The translations under genes and the position numbers were made by a program. The notes under the pieces were generated by a model, which was not told the origin of the DNA, did no database searches, and saw only the letters and a list, made by a program, of their open reading frames with translations. Shown piece after piece: positions 1 through 12,696 of a stretch of 64,000 bases of DNA. Origin of the DNA: Liquidambar formosana (Eukaryota; Streptophyta; Magnoliopsida; Saxifragales; Altingiaceae); NCBI GenBank assembly GCA_039720395.1, contig CM077834.1, positions 5,042,607 to 5,106,606 of the forward strand. The letters run 5' to 3'. Numbering within the stretch: the stretch's first letter is position 1; every line of letters starts with the position of its first letter.

Positions 1-3000
1 ACGAGTTGTACAAATACATCAAACCCTAGTGTCATGCTTGGGGCTGCTCTTGTTGCAAAAAAAGCCTGTGAACTAGGTTTGGAGGTTAGTTTGAATTTTT
101 GAATACACCATGCCACTCAACTTTTGGCAATAGAGGAACCAAAAGAAATGGGCATTTCAGCTCATCTTGGCTTCATCCTCGATTAAAAGATCAATTGTGG
201 TGTATGATTTTCTAACATGTATGTAACGTTATCATCCCCCAGGTTAAGCCATGGATTAAAACAAGTCTTGCTCCAGGTTCTGGAGTTGTTACAAAATATC
301 TGCAGCAGAGGTATCGGTTATGATTTTGGTTAGATTTGTTGTAAATTCTCAATTTATCTTTTGATATTCTACTCATTTCTGTGAAATTATTAAATTTGGT
401 TCCTATTGGGTGTCTGTAGTGGCCTGCAAAAGTACTTGAACCAGCAGGGCTTTCATGTTGTTGGCTATGGCTGTACAACATGTATTGGGAATTCTGGGGA
501 CCTTGATGAATCAGTTGCTTCTGCAATTTCAGAAAATGGTAGGGGTTGACAAACTAAATCAGATAGTTATATGAGTGAGATACAACAGCTTATAAATTTG
601 CATTGGCAATTATGCTTTTATTTTTCTACTGAGCAATAAGAATGTATGACAAGTGTACATTCAATTCAAAGTTTTTTTATTTTTATTTTGGTTTTATGAT
701 AATTTTTAAACCAAGGGTTGGAATTTATTTATTTATTTTTTAAGGATTGTTTCAATTTAGAACACATATTTTGTGGCTTGTGAATAATTTTGTAAAATAG
801 TAGATTATGAGATAATCCTTTTTATTTTTATTTATTTATTTTTTGTTACAGTGGATTAACTACTTTCCACCTACTAATGTGAATGGTATCCACTTCCTGA
901 GAAGACTTGAACTTAAGTCTTTAAAACGGCAACTTTACATTGGATTAACCATCATTTTTGTTTGTTATTTGTTTTTTTTTTGGTTTTGTTTTTTAAAAAC
1001 CATCTTGATTGGTGCTACCTTAAATTCTTCCATATACATTCATTTCTATGAAGTTTCAAATTTTTGTGCAACGTTCAGGTACTCGTTAACAATCTTTTTG
1101 TCTCCAAACTGTTTTGGTTCCTAATGCACTGCTGGGTTTCTTTTGCAGACATTATTGCTGCAGCTGTGCTTTCTGGAAACCGAAACTTTGAAGGTCGTGT
1201 TCATCCACTGACAAGAGCCAACTATCTTGCTTCGCCTCCGTTAGTTGTTGCTTATGCGCTTGCTGGCACAGTATGTATATAGATACTAGTGTAATATCCT
1301 TGTGTATATTTCTGCCTCTGTTGATTTTTATTCACTGATGCTAGCAAGTATGTTGTAGATATTAATTAAAAAGAAAGAGATTCCAAACAGAGAATAACTA
1401 TCTCATATAGAGATCATTTTTTTAAAAATTAAATCATATTGTTACTGTATAATTACATGAATAGTGATTTTAAATTGTTCATTGGTAAACTCTTCTACTA
1501 GTTGATGGGCTTTAGGGCCAGACAGATTTGGTGAGAAATGCTTGCAATTGCTCTGGTGGACTCTACTAGTTAATGGGGTCTTATGGGCCAGAAAATTTGT
1601 GTAGGGAATGCCCTTCTAATGTTATCAGGATCTTGAATACGTTGATGAAAAAACTCAGCCTACCATATCTGTATGGATGCCACATATAAAGCATTCTGGC
1701 TTCATGGAGATATTTTGACCCTAGCAAGATGGAGAAGCCTTCAAGTAACGGAACTGTCATTTTTGTTTACTTCTTAAATTATGCTTCAACACTTACTCAA
1801 AAAAATGTCCACATGTTGTGGCTTTGCAACCTCCATGATCTGCAATGATTAGTTGACCTAGGCGACGCCATTCATACAATTTTGCTTTAGCAGAAGAGGT
1901 CGATGTTTTATGTGATTTTACTTCTTGGCACTGCTACTGTGTTCATATCCAGTATTGGCTGAAAGATGTGGTAGAATTCTAAGACATCTATTATACTGTG
2001 AAGTTTTATTCAGAGATCATATCTGAAAAGTAACAAATTTAATTTAAAAATCCAATGCATTGAATTGTTTTTGTTTGTCCGTATTTGTGGCGGGGGCGTG
2101 CCAACTAGAAAAAGAAGATTTGGGATACTTATAACTGGGTCCCTACGCATTGAATTATTTTTAATTTCATTTTTCAGGTTGACATTGACTTCGATACTGA
2201 GCCAATTGGAACCGGAAAGGATGGTAAGAGTGTATACTTCAAAGATGTCTGGCCTAGTAATGAAGAAATTGCAGAGGTAGTTAATTAAATTCTTGGAAAT
2301 GTCATAGCAGTCTTTGTTTTAGAGTTGAGATTATCTAATAGTTAGATCCCATTAATTTGAAATTTATGCTGATCTAGGTTGTTCAATCAAGCGTGTTGCC
2401 TGAAATGTTCAAGGGTACTTATGAGGCTATCACAAAGGGCAATCCTATGTGGAACCAGCTTTCAGTCCCTGCTACCACTCTTTACTCATGGGACGCGAAC
2501 TCGACCTACATCCATGAGCCCCCATATTTTAAGAACATGACCATGGACCCACCAGGTCCTCGCGGAGTGAAGGATGCCTACTGCTTGCTCAACTTTGGTG
2601 ACAGTATTACGACTGATCATATTTCTCCTGCGGGGAGTATCCACAAGGACAGCCCTGCTGCGAAGTACCTCCTGGAACGTGGGGTAAGTCCCAAGGACTT
2701 CAATTCTTATGGTAGTCGTCGGGGCAATGATGAAGTGATGGCAAGAGGCACCTTTGCCAACATTCGCATCGTCAACAAACTCTTGAAGGGAGAAGTGGGC
2801 CCTAAAACAGTTCACATTCCAACAGGAGAGAAGCTGTATGTGTTTGATGCAGCGATGGTGAGTTTGATAATATTTAGTTTTTTCAGCTGTTCATCCCCTA
2901 CTTGATTGTTTTTGTTTGTCCGTATTTGCGGCGGGGGCATGCATACTACATATATACTTATTAGTGTCCATCCATACTTAGTTACTTACAGATCCTTTTT

Positions 3001-3917
3001 CTGCTTCTGTTTTATAAAGTCAAGTAGTTTATGTAAAATCATTGGAACCCTGTGGATGTTCTTTTGTAGTAAATAAATTTATGATTTGTTAGCAATAATT
3101 TTGCCAAACCTAGTTAATGATCAAAGGATATCCTGATCAGAGTTGGTAACTGGACTAAGTGTCATCTTATTGGTTTTAATCCTTTCTTCACTGCCTGTCA
3201 TTGGATACTAACTTACTAAGTGTCATCTTATTTGCAGAGGTACAAGGCTGCTGGTCATGACACCATTGTTCTAGCTGGAGCAGAGTATGGAAGTGGCAGC
3301 TCTCGAGATTGGGCTGCCAAGGGTCCAATGCTACAGGTGAGTTCATATTTGATGCTCCCCACTGTCTACTGGTGTAGGTTGTTTGGATTCTTTCTCCATT
3401 TCTTTTCCCCCTCTTTTTTCATTAATAAATTCATCATATCTGAATCAGGGAGTGAGAGCGGTGATTGCCAAGAGCTTTGAGAGGATTCATCGTAGCAACC
3501 TGGTGGGAATGGGAATCATTCCTCTTTGTTTCAAGGCTGGTGAGGATGCAGACACACTAGGATTGACAGGACATGAGCGCTACACCATAGACCTTCCAAC
3601 AAAAGTCAGCGACATAAGACCTGGTCAAGATGTCACTGTCACGACCGACACTGGCAAATCTTTCACTTGCACTGCCCGATTTGATACAGAGGTATGTTCC
3701 CCACACTTCCTCTTTGAATGATTGTTGGTGTTGAGCATGTGTGTGTGAGAGAGAACTCTCAGCTATCCTTTGTTCAGTTCTAGATAACGTGTACTGTTAT
3801 GCTTAGTCTTATGTTTAATGTCATGACTTCATCGTATTGCATCTGCAGGTGGAGCTGGCATATTTCGATCACGGTGGCATCCTCCCATATGTCATCCGGC
3901 AGTTGATTAAACATTAA
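1..3917 (+). CDS. ACO: Aconitate hydratase (aconitase), C-terminal half, 5'-partial
   Basis: Aconitase isomerises citrate to isocitrate through cis-aconitate with a [4Fe-4S] cluster, in the mitochondrial TCA cycle and in the cytosol/glyoxylate route. Nine exons keep one frame: 1-84, 243-310, 420-538, 1149-1270, 2178-2276, 2378-2857, 3238-3336, 3449-3691 and 3849-3917 (TAA). They encode 460 residues, about half of a plant aconitase of roughly 900, so the start and any transit peptide lie left of the window. Cluster cysteines are visible as SCTNTS near base 7 and GCTTCIG in exon 3. Exon 6 carries the [16 protein letters not shown] block and exon 7 the [12 protein letters not shown] block of the swivel domain. 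All introns are GT-AG and no break is seen. Which paralogue (cytosolic or mitochondrial) cannot be told without the N-terminus. Confidence 0.96.
1497..1640. repeat. Imperfect tandem duplication in aconitase intron 4
   Basis: Two diverged copies of about 65-70 bp sit side by side (near 1497-1562 and 1563-1632). Both hold an ACTAGTT-A/G-ATGGG start, a GGGCCAGA core and a GGGAATGC/GAGAAATGC end. No coding role is visible. Confidence 0.55.
2062..2942. repeat. Dispersed direct repeat shared by aconitase introns 4 and 6
   Basis: A stretch of about 38 bp at 2062-2102 (beginning TTGTTTTTGTTTGTCCGTAT and ending in a GGCGGGGGC core) recurs at 2904-2942 with two or three changes. The two copies lie in different introns of the same gene. 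Confidence 0.6.
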
Positions 3918-6420
3918 GATTTCGAGTTTTTTCCTTGCATCAGCGGCTTTCCCACCTTGTGAGCTTCTGTAACTGGAGTACTTCCGACACAGCAACACCA
4001 CGTGTCTCTAGAAATCTTGTACATCGGAGAACATTCAAATTCACCACTGGCGAGATTTCTTTTTTATTATACAATATGAGTTTTTTTTTTTTTTAATAAA
4101 ACCAGGGGGTAAAAAAATTAATAGTTTAGTTTCCATTTTTCCAATGGGTTGAAGGTCATCTCCTCGCTCTCTTCTTGTAGTTCTTGGTGGTTCAGTTTGG
4201 TTATGATGTGAAAAACAATTTCAAGTCAAAATCTATACATTTTGCATCTTCCCAAGTGCGTGAACAGGGTATATGTTTTAGGGGCTTTTACCCCTGTATC
4301 CTTGAGTTCTGCAGTTGGTTCGCGGGGCAGGCATGGAAAGTCTAACCAGAAGCTGCCAATCAGCTTGAGTTAAATGTGGTATGATATGGACTCGGTTCTA
4401 GGATCCTTGATAACCTGATCGCAGCTTGACTTATTTTTGTGTATGAATGTTTAATTATTCTCTCTCTTTTTATATAGAAAATTGTTTCATATATATCCGA
4501 AAGCACAAAACCTTCCACTAATGATTTAACAATACTGGAACAATCTGATGAGAGCTTGTTCCTGTTCTTGCCAGGCTAATTTCCAATGCATGCAAATTTG
4601 ATCTGACCTAAATTTAAACGATGAATTCGTTTCTAGTTTCAGCTTCAAAAGAATCATGCATTTGTGATAACAATGCATTTAGCTGCAATGGAATTTTGAA
4701 ATAGCATAGGAAAGGTGCTTTTATATTCGAAATGTCAGGCAACTGATGGGCCACATGGGAATGGAATGTTTCAACATAATGAACGGTTTGAGGTTTTTTA
4801 CTCAATACAGAAAAGGCTTCAGCAATCTAATATCAATCGTTCAGGAGATTTATTTTCGCATAAACCAATCAATTTTCACTAGCTCCAGACTTTTCTGTAA
4901 ACCGAAAAAATAATGATAATATCAATAATTTGATTTTCTAGCCCACTAACCATAGTTAGTAAATACTCATATTATACCTGTATAATATATGTATGTACGT
5001 ATTTTTTTAAAAAATTCTCATTTGCCGTATAAAGTATAAACATAATTAAAAATATTCGTTTTTTTTTATAGCAAACGTATAATTCACGTATTTGATGTAT
5101 TTCATATTATACTTATATTAAAATACTTTTAATTGTAAAGTCAAACAAGTCAACTCTTACTATAATCATCAACAATACTATTGCCAACATTTAAAATATC
5201 TTGATTCTTATATTTATCTTGTTAAATCAATATCTGATTTATAATTTTTCTATTGTGATCTCCTATCTCTTTATATAATTTTTTTGGATTTGTTAAATAT
5301 TAAACAATTATATCTACTCTCTTGCTATACAGACTGTGTTTCATATGATTTTAGGATAAAAACTATAAAATAATTTGGGGAATTGAAATGTGAAAATATG
5401 TATAGATCAAAACTTGCATACTTACTAACTTGTAGTCATTTTCTCAGTCAAATTTCTGCTCCTTTCTATGCAAATGCACAAAAAATAAAACAAAATAAAA
5501 TAATAGAATTGATTATTATTTTATACGTGATTGATTTTTTAACAATATTTTATGAATATTTAAATAAAACAATATAAAAATAGTTATTAATAGTGATATA
5601 CTAAATGAAACAACATAAAATATTTGCGTATTTTTAGTCCCCATTTTTTAATTAAAATTCGTATTATATATATATGCTCATATCTGTATTATTTCCGTTT
5701 CCCTTTTTTATGCTGAATTTTTCATTGTTTTTTTGTCAAGAAAAACAAAATTGTACTCCGTACGTATGCCATCCCATATTCTCCCGTATTGTATTTTACT
5801 AACGATGCCACTTACTCACCAAAATTAAGTGTCCAGCATCCAATGTGTGCGGTGTTATGTGACAAGGACCAAGACCAGCTTACTTTGGCGGATTAAATTA
5901 ATCTACTTCTTTTAGATGGGATTCTCTCTGGGACAATTCATACTTGCTTATAAATTAAAAAATAATAATAAATCTATGGTTTCTAAAGTGGTAAAATTTT
6001 CATCCCTGTGAAATCACAAACGCAAACATCTAGTGCACTTTCCAACCAGATGCCTATGTTACTCAGAACATAAGTTTATGAATTAAACGGTGTTACAGTA
6101 AAGTCCCCACTTATTATAGTGACAACAACAAAAATCACTATAGCAGTAGTAGTACTAGAATTACAGCTACCTTTCTTTTTCTTACTAAGCATGTCACAGC
6201 TCACACTAACATTTTCTCGGGAAAATTCACACCTTACAAGGGCTATGAAAACATTCTTTGATATAGAAACCCCCAATTTATACACCCTCACTATCATAAA
6301 CAGTTCTTTAATATACAACCAAAAACAGAATATGACAGCCTGACAGGGGCTATACAAGGGTATTTGATAGTAAATGCAGAGATTCATATTTTTTTTTTTC
6401 AATGAGGGAGAAAATTATGA
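3918..6420. other. Intergenic region, aconitase to LRR gene
   Basis: This AT-rich space lies between two convergent genes. The first 100-200 bp past the aconitase stop hold a T-rich tract and AATAAA-like motifs that fit a 3' UTR. From 4.9 to 5.7 kb there are only AT-rich low-complexity words such as GTATAATATATGTATGTACG. I found no convincing ORF, RNA gene or transposon end. Confidence 0.5.
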
Positions 6421-9400
6421 CTAGTTCCAGCTGTGTAGTGATTTGCTCATTTTTGAGGCAAGGTCTATTGCCTTGGCTTCTGTACTCGTCATCACCCACT
6501 CCCTCTTCGCACGCCGCTGATGTTGCCTCGCATTCTTTGCTCGCTTTGGTGCTAAGCGGGTGTCTCTCTCCACAAATGCAAGCCTAAATTTTTCGGCCAT
6601 GGGCAAGTCACAGGGGCTTGAAACAGATGAAGATGTAGCCCTCGGAGTGAAACCACAAACTGCCCATGTTATGGGATCAATATCCTTGACAACGGGATCG
6701 TCCAATGCCATGTTTGAAAATGCTTCCCTAGGTACTTCAATTCCCCTGAAACCAAATGGTGATGGCTTAGGGTTTACTTTGATGCGTGGGCATTCAGTGT
6801 TCAAGCACTCCAATGAATCATTATCAATCTTTGGCTGCCAAAAAGGGAAAGGGAGAAAGAAGTTTAATGAAGGAAAACATAGAAGGATGATATGCATCCT
6901 CCTAATTTGCAAGGTACATTTAATATAGAGACAAGCGAAGTTTTGTTAACAAACCCCAAGTCAATTGAATTGTGATCAGATAGTCCTAAACATATGACTT
7001 TTCGTGCTTGTGAAATTCCATCACATCTAACCGACAAAAGCACTTCTATTTTGCCTTTTACAGGTCAAGTCACATTGTCACACCACAATACCAAGGGTAT
7101 CCCCCTTCTTTCAGAATTCATGTGCTTCGATTTGTTAAGTGCAACAACGACAAAGCTCCACAAGATGATGCGTAATGATGTGAATAGTGTGATCATGAAT
7201 CATGGAGGTGAGGACCCTAAGAGCTCATCAATAGACAAAAGAATGCATGTGCATGAAAGAGAGAGGGTCCATACCCATATTAGCCAGCGTAGTGACTGTG
7301 CACCATCTCCAATCTCTGTGGTATCAAGTTCCTCCCAAGACTCTCCCTCCACATCATTCAGCTTTGGTTTCAAGATACCCAAGCATCTACGTGCAGTGTG
7401 GTCACTCCTCGGGCACCCTCTGCAACATTAACTTTGGTTCATAGCCTGTTATGAGGTTTGTAACCCCAGTCAAAACCCAATATACTGGGCCAATCCCATG
7501 GGGATGTCAACAAAAAGCAAAAGAGATGCATAAAAATTTCTATAAAATATACATAAAAAGTTCTATGAAATAATTGGGTACTAATCTCTCTCTCTCACTC
7601 TCTCCACCCTCTATTCCCCCCCCCCCCCCCTCTTCCTTTTTTTTTGTTGTTTTTGTTAGAAAGACAGGAAATGGGTGTGGGGGATTGTCACCCTCCATTT
7701 GTTTCAAGGCAAATTCACATTGTGATATTTCTTGTTTTTAAGATATGATACCAAATTCACAATGTTAAGTTCTATTCCATGGACTCCTAATGTGATGATG
7801 GTATGGTGTGATATTATTTATTTATTTTTTTTGATAAGGGGTATGGTGTGATATTATTGTTGTGGTAAGGTTTGAGTTTTGGATGATACTCTAAAAAATG
7901 TGGTTGTTTTTCTTTTCTTTTCCACTTTATTCCCTGAAGGAACTTCCTGTTCGTGTCATCAATTATATATCACTAACACAAACAATATTGTAGAACTGGC
8001 ATACAATCAAACCCAAAACTCAACTTTTCCATTGACAGTCTTTTTCCATGATTTGAATTTCCCTCATTCATGCCACATCTCTCCTACCCAAGACAACAAT
8101 TCTAAAAACTCATTTTGTCAAAGATCTAGGTGTCTTAGGTTCAGAAGCATGTTTCTTCTTTGTCTGCAAAAAGAAGCACAAGGTTACTCTTCTTTTAATG
8201 TTTTTCCCGTTTGTAGGAGTATGATTTCTACTTTCTTTCTTTCTTTTCTTAATTCCTCCTCTCCCCCCCCCCCCCCCCCCCCCCCCCCCGCGGTGCTTTG
8301 TGTATGCAGTAAGCTAGTTACTTAAAAAGTGCAAATTAATATAGACTAGGTGTATAAAGAAAGCATATATAGAATTAAAAACTTTAAAGTTTGAGGAAGA
8401 AAGTGTACCCGCATCTCAATGTTTCCAATGAATGGCAGTGCCGCACCAGTTCGGAAACACCAATCGCTGTAATTTTGCTGCACCGACTGCAAACAACTGG
8501 CTTAATATAATTGATGAAAGTTTGATAGTATAAATATGCAGTAAGCTAGTTACTTTAAAAAGTGCAAAATTAATATAGACTACATGTGACAATTAGAAGG
8601 GGTAAAATTAAAGAGACAACATATGATGGGGGACCCACCAAAATTGATGTGGCTATATCATTTAATATACAAATGGTCGGCCTATGCAACAATCTGGACC
8701 TTTCCATAGGTGATGACATTTTATATAAGATAAAATTCTTTTCATCTTAAAAAAAAACTAACTTTTTTCACAAACGCATAACTATATCGTCCATTCAAAT
8801 AAAAGTAAGGCTATATAATGTTTTCCATCATTGATCCTTATGATATAAAACACATGATATTATATATATATATATATATATTCTGATGTGGTTAGATCTA
8901 TATCAATGGTCTTGATCAATATACAGTCCAACCATATTTGTGAATATAAAATGATGTAGCCCCACCAGTTTTGATGGGGCACTTGATGTGGCAATGCCCA
9001 TCATAGACTGTCTCAAAATTAAATATATTCATTAACTAGACTTTTGGGAGTACACGAGGAAAGACCTAGCATCAGTGTCAGATCTACCAGTTTGTATTGA
9101 TCAGCTGATGTTATTATAATTATCCATATTATACTCATATAGCACATTCATAGATGGACCTGCTCCACTTGCCAGTTCATTTGCTTGCATACATGTTCTT
9201 TATCCATATTTCTGGTTGTCCAATTTAATATGAGATAAGTGACTCTGATGCTTATCTAATAAGCTAATACATAGACAGGACCAGTTCCAATGGCAAGTCC
9301 TTCCCAACATATGCATCCTTACTCCTGTGCACACCTCTTGGTGTCGCAGTTGAACAGACTGGTTGCTTTACTAAATCCCTAACTAAATTGATACAACATC

Positions 9401-12266
9401 TAACTTTCATACCTTATATCCACTGCTCGGAGAAATTTACATATCTCAGCCACTTTTGCTAAGCCAAAATCAGAAACATCTGAACCAGAGATATCAAGGA
9501 TTTCCCAGGAACTTTCAGCCAATGAATAGATGATATCATCATTCAGTAACTTTCTTCTTCTAGCAATTGCTGCCATTGCCATCTGCATGTCGATCAACAA
9601 TCTAACCTCAAAATAATCGAATTCAAAAATTTTCAAACAAAAAAATGTGCGAGTGTAAAACTTGTAAGAAAACAACACTAGAAAGCTTTTAGTTTGCCAA
9701 AATTCTTTACAAATTTGCCATTCATTTTGCACAAATCAATGCATATCAGCAAACCATTGAACACAGCCAGGTCATAAATGGAAACCTAAGGCCAGCATTT
9801 TGGGCCTATAAATTCTGTTACCTGTTGTATTAAGTCAAGTGTGACCTCATGGTATCTTTTGTCTTTTTTGAGTAAGTGACTAAATACTTCATTAATCTTT
9901 AACGTTGTGCAACTGTTACTCGATATAAAGTCCTCTGACTCTGTTACAGACCTTGAGCTTTATTGTCGCATTTTAATATTAGGTCGAAAGAGTTAAAAGT
10001 GTAATTAAAATACATATAGTCTAGTGTTTTTGAGTGATCAAAATTTTAAATACATGAGCATTAACTTGCAATAACGTATGAGCATTAACTTACAAGTCCT
10101 TTTACGTCAAAAGGTAAGAGAAGAAAGCCAGCAGTAAACCATGACTGGAAGTGTGCTTTGACCGCATGAGGCATCACTGTTGACCCCGGAAATATGCTAT
10201 AGGAATTGAACAACCATATCCACCATTTTTCAAGAAAATTACACGCCACCATCCAAACAAGAATAGTAGCAATTACATCAATGAAGAGGAGCTCTTATAT
10301 AGTTGAATATAGCCTTGATGGACCAAACATTTGTTTTGAACCTAGAGCACCTCAAACTATGCTATAGTTGTGAGCTTGGCAATACAAGCTATCTTTGGGC
10401 AACCTCTCAATGCTATAAATATTCTCTTTTGTCAATTAAAGCCACCCAGTTCCAAATGAAACAAGACATGATGACACCCGATTCTCGTTTCACAAATGAT
10501 AACCAAGTAACAAAACATTGAAATATTTAAATCCGTAAAAAGCTTAAGAGAAAAATGCATTAATAAAACTTAAAACATCGTTGTTGGAGGGATCATCGTG
10601 TAGTGATCAAGTTTTAGATCATGCATATATTTCTTTAACATGGTACATGGTTGAGAAGCAACATGACTAGGACGCTAAAGAGGCTTGGGTTTATATACCT
10701 TATAATGAGTTCCAGTGCAACAGAAAAAATGAATTTTGTAATCAAATATATTATTCACAAGATTAGATGCCCCTTCCATCTAACTATATAAATAATATTT
10801 CTAAATTCAAAAACCATTTTTACTCGCTACATTCAAGCTCATTATGAGGTATATATACAAAGGCAAAGCCCATTTGGCGTTCAAATCATGTTGCTTCTAA
10901 ACCATGCTTCATGTTAAAGAGACACATGCATAATCTAGAACTAGGTCACTACACGAAGATGGATCCAACAAGAATGTTTTAAGTTTTATTAATACATTTA
11001 TTGTCTCATAAGCTTTGTGCAGAATTCAATATTCAATGTTACGTGACTCAATTATCATATGTGAAATATTGGGTGTCAAGGTATCATGTTACATTTCGAA
11101 TTGTGTGTCTCTTATTGACAAATGGGAATATTTATATTATTGAGACGTTGCATAAAAATGCCTGTAAACATGCTCTAGTGATTGTGAAGCTTACAACAAT
11201 AACATAATATGATTGCTATAGGTCCGAAACAATTTTTGGTCCTACATTCAATTATCAGTATCTTCATTGGCACATTTGTTACTATTCTTGTCTACATGAT
11301 GCTAAGTAAGTTCCCTGAAGAAGAGTGGATAAGCATGATCAATGAACCTGGCATATTTTCACGACCAACAGTGACGCCCTACATATGCGTAGTCCACTTC
11401 TAGTCGTGCTTTCCTATTGGCTCCCTCTCAAAAGATACTTCAGGTGTTTTTGAGTGCTTAATTTTCAACATATGAACATTAGCTTGCAAATCTTTTCACG
11501 ACATAAAGGCCCTACCTGTTTCATAAGTAAGCAAATTTTGATAACTAATGCAATTTAAAATTATTTCATATGATCAAATATCTTTGCTTGTATCAGCATC
11601 CAAATCCAATATAAGTGCACAGTATAGGGATTATAAACTATATTTTAAAAAAAATGAAAATGCTTCCATGAAAATCCAATCACATAACCTTAATATCTGC
11701 AGGAAAGTTGATAGCAATTTCACCCAAATCCGCAATAATATCCTCAAAATGCTTCCCAATAACTCCAAGGCATAAGCTAACTAAAGTTGGGGGCTTTGTC
11801 TTCTCAAGAGGTAATCCTATAAAGAATAAACTCAATGAGCTGATACAATGATTTATCATGACAGGATCAACAAAACTTTATATTAAAAACTGTGAGGCTA
11901 CAATTGCTTCAATTAAGAACTAAAACAGTACAAAGAATGTGTTTATGTTGACAGGTAAGCTGATTACAATTGAGATTATACTTCTACTAAGCTGTATTAA
12001 TTAAAAATTTACATCACAAGAGCTTAATAAGCTAATAAGCTTCTATTTCCACCCAATCCCTTCGAAAGATGACAGCCCAATTTCTTATTCAAAAATAAAA
12101 GGGAAAAAATGGAAGCCATTTTCCATCATTTGAAGAAGTGCAAAATTATAATCCACACAGAATACATTTATACTGCCGTGCTGCAAGAACAGCTCAAATT
12201 GGGATTTTTCCAGGACCATTCCCAGGATCAAATTTGCAAAATGCTAGACAGAGCCTCTGAAAAATA

Positions 12267-12308
<42 letters not shown>

Positions 12309-12523
12309 CTGGGTATGTCTGAAAAATAAGTTCAGACACGAATTTACCAAAATCTAGAGTTGTAGACGGGATTGGAGGGTCCAAATATAATATATAGGAC
12401 CTTAATTGACTTAGGTTAACGAAAAAGAGAGAGTTAAATCAACAAGAGAAACATATATATAATTTGATCGATTGAAATCAAGTTCATCTCCGGGTAAAAT
12501 CGATGTACAATCGAGCAAAACAA

Positions 12524-12570
<47 letters not shown>

Positions 12571-12696
12571 CGTACTTGAGAATTGAGCAGTGGAGATGGT
12601 ATTGTGTTTGTGGGGCTTGGACTTTGAACTGAGATTTAAATCGAGCTTCTGCAATGAAGTTGTTATGGCCGTTGCAGCAGCTTTTCCTTTTTCCAT
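6421..12696 (-). CDS. RNI-like leucine-rich-repeat protein, six exons
   Basis: Six exons on the minus strand join in one frame: 12576-12696 (ATG at 12696), 11689-11816, 9413-9582, 8409-8486, 7275-7419 and 6421-6834 (TAG). They give 351 residues. The N-terminus is basic and Ala/Ser-rich. Residues about 90-170 form two or three RNI-type leucine-rich repeats with the signatures LDISGSDVSDFGLAKVA and AVDISRCSKITAIGVSELV. The C-terminal 60 residues are very basic (RLAPKRAKNARQHQRRAKRE). RNI-like repeats usually hold protein partners, as in F-box/LRR and RAD7-like proteins, but no F-box or catalytic domain is visible, so the role is open. A CX2CX4HX4C pattern in exon 5 (CRGCPRSDHTARRC, as read through the acceptor) resembles a zinc knuckle. 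It is an artefact, because the spliced protein reads LRCGGCPRSDH. All splice phases agree; introns are long (up to 2.1 kb) and hold repeats. Confidence 0.85.
7819..7840 (-). mobile_element. Tail-only retroposon micro-insertion (22 bp) with 18-19 bp target duplication
   Basis: GTATGGTGTGATATTATT occurs perfectly at 7801-7818 and 7841-7858. Between the copies lie only 22 bp, which read on the minus strand as CCCTTATCAAAAAAAATAAA. That is the typical 3' end of a plant SINE/LINE followed by oligo(A). The simplest reading is target-primed reverse transcription that stopped almost at once. It lies in intron 4 of the LRR gene. Confidence 0.75.
8264..8289 (+). repeat. Poly(C) tract
   Basis: A run of about 26 C in an intron of the LRR gene. 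The exact length is unreliable in such runs. Confidence 0.9.
8861..8880. repeat. (AT)n microsatellite
   Basis: A pure AT dinucleotide run of about 20 bp in LRR-gene intron 3. Confidence 0.9.
12271..12317 (-). mobile_element. Tail-only retroposon micro-insertion (poly-A) with 15-bp target duplication
   Basis: TCTGAAAAATAAGTT is present at 12256-12270 and again at 12318-12332. The 47 bp between read on the minus strand as CATACCCAG followed by about 38 A, which is a retroposon 3' end with its poly(A) tail and almost no body. It lies in intron 1 of the LRR gene. Confidence 0.75.
12527..12572. repeat. Compound (TA)n(GA)n microsatellite next to a 5' splice site
   Basis: On the transcribed (minus) strand the LRR-gene exon 1 donor GTACG runs straight into (CT)n and then (TA)n. 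The tract therefore begins about 5 nt into intron 1. Confidence 0.85.

Noticed and set aside
7370..7440. CX2CX4HX4C zinc knuckle on the minus strand, suggesting a retroelement gag
   Set aside because: Half of the motif comes from intron sequence before the acceptor at 7420. Spliced exons give LRCGGCPRSDH in frame with the LRR gene on both sides.
7879..8325. 148-codon plus-strand ORF
   Set aside because: It lies antisense in an LRR-gene intron and ends in a poly(C) tract; no family signature.
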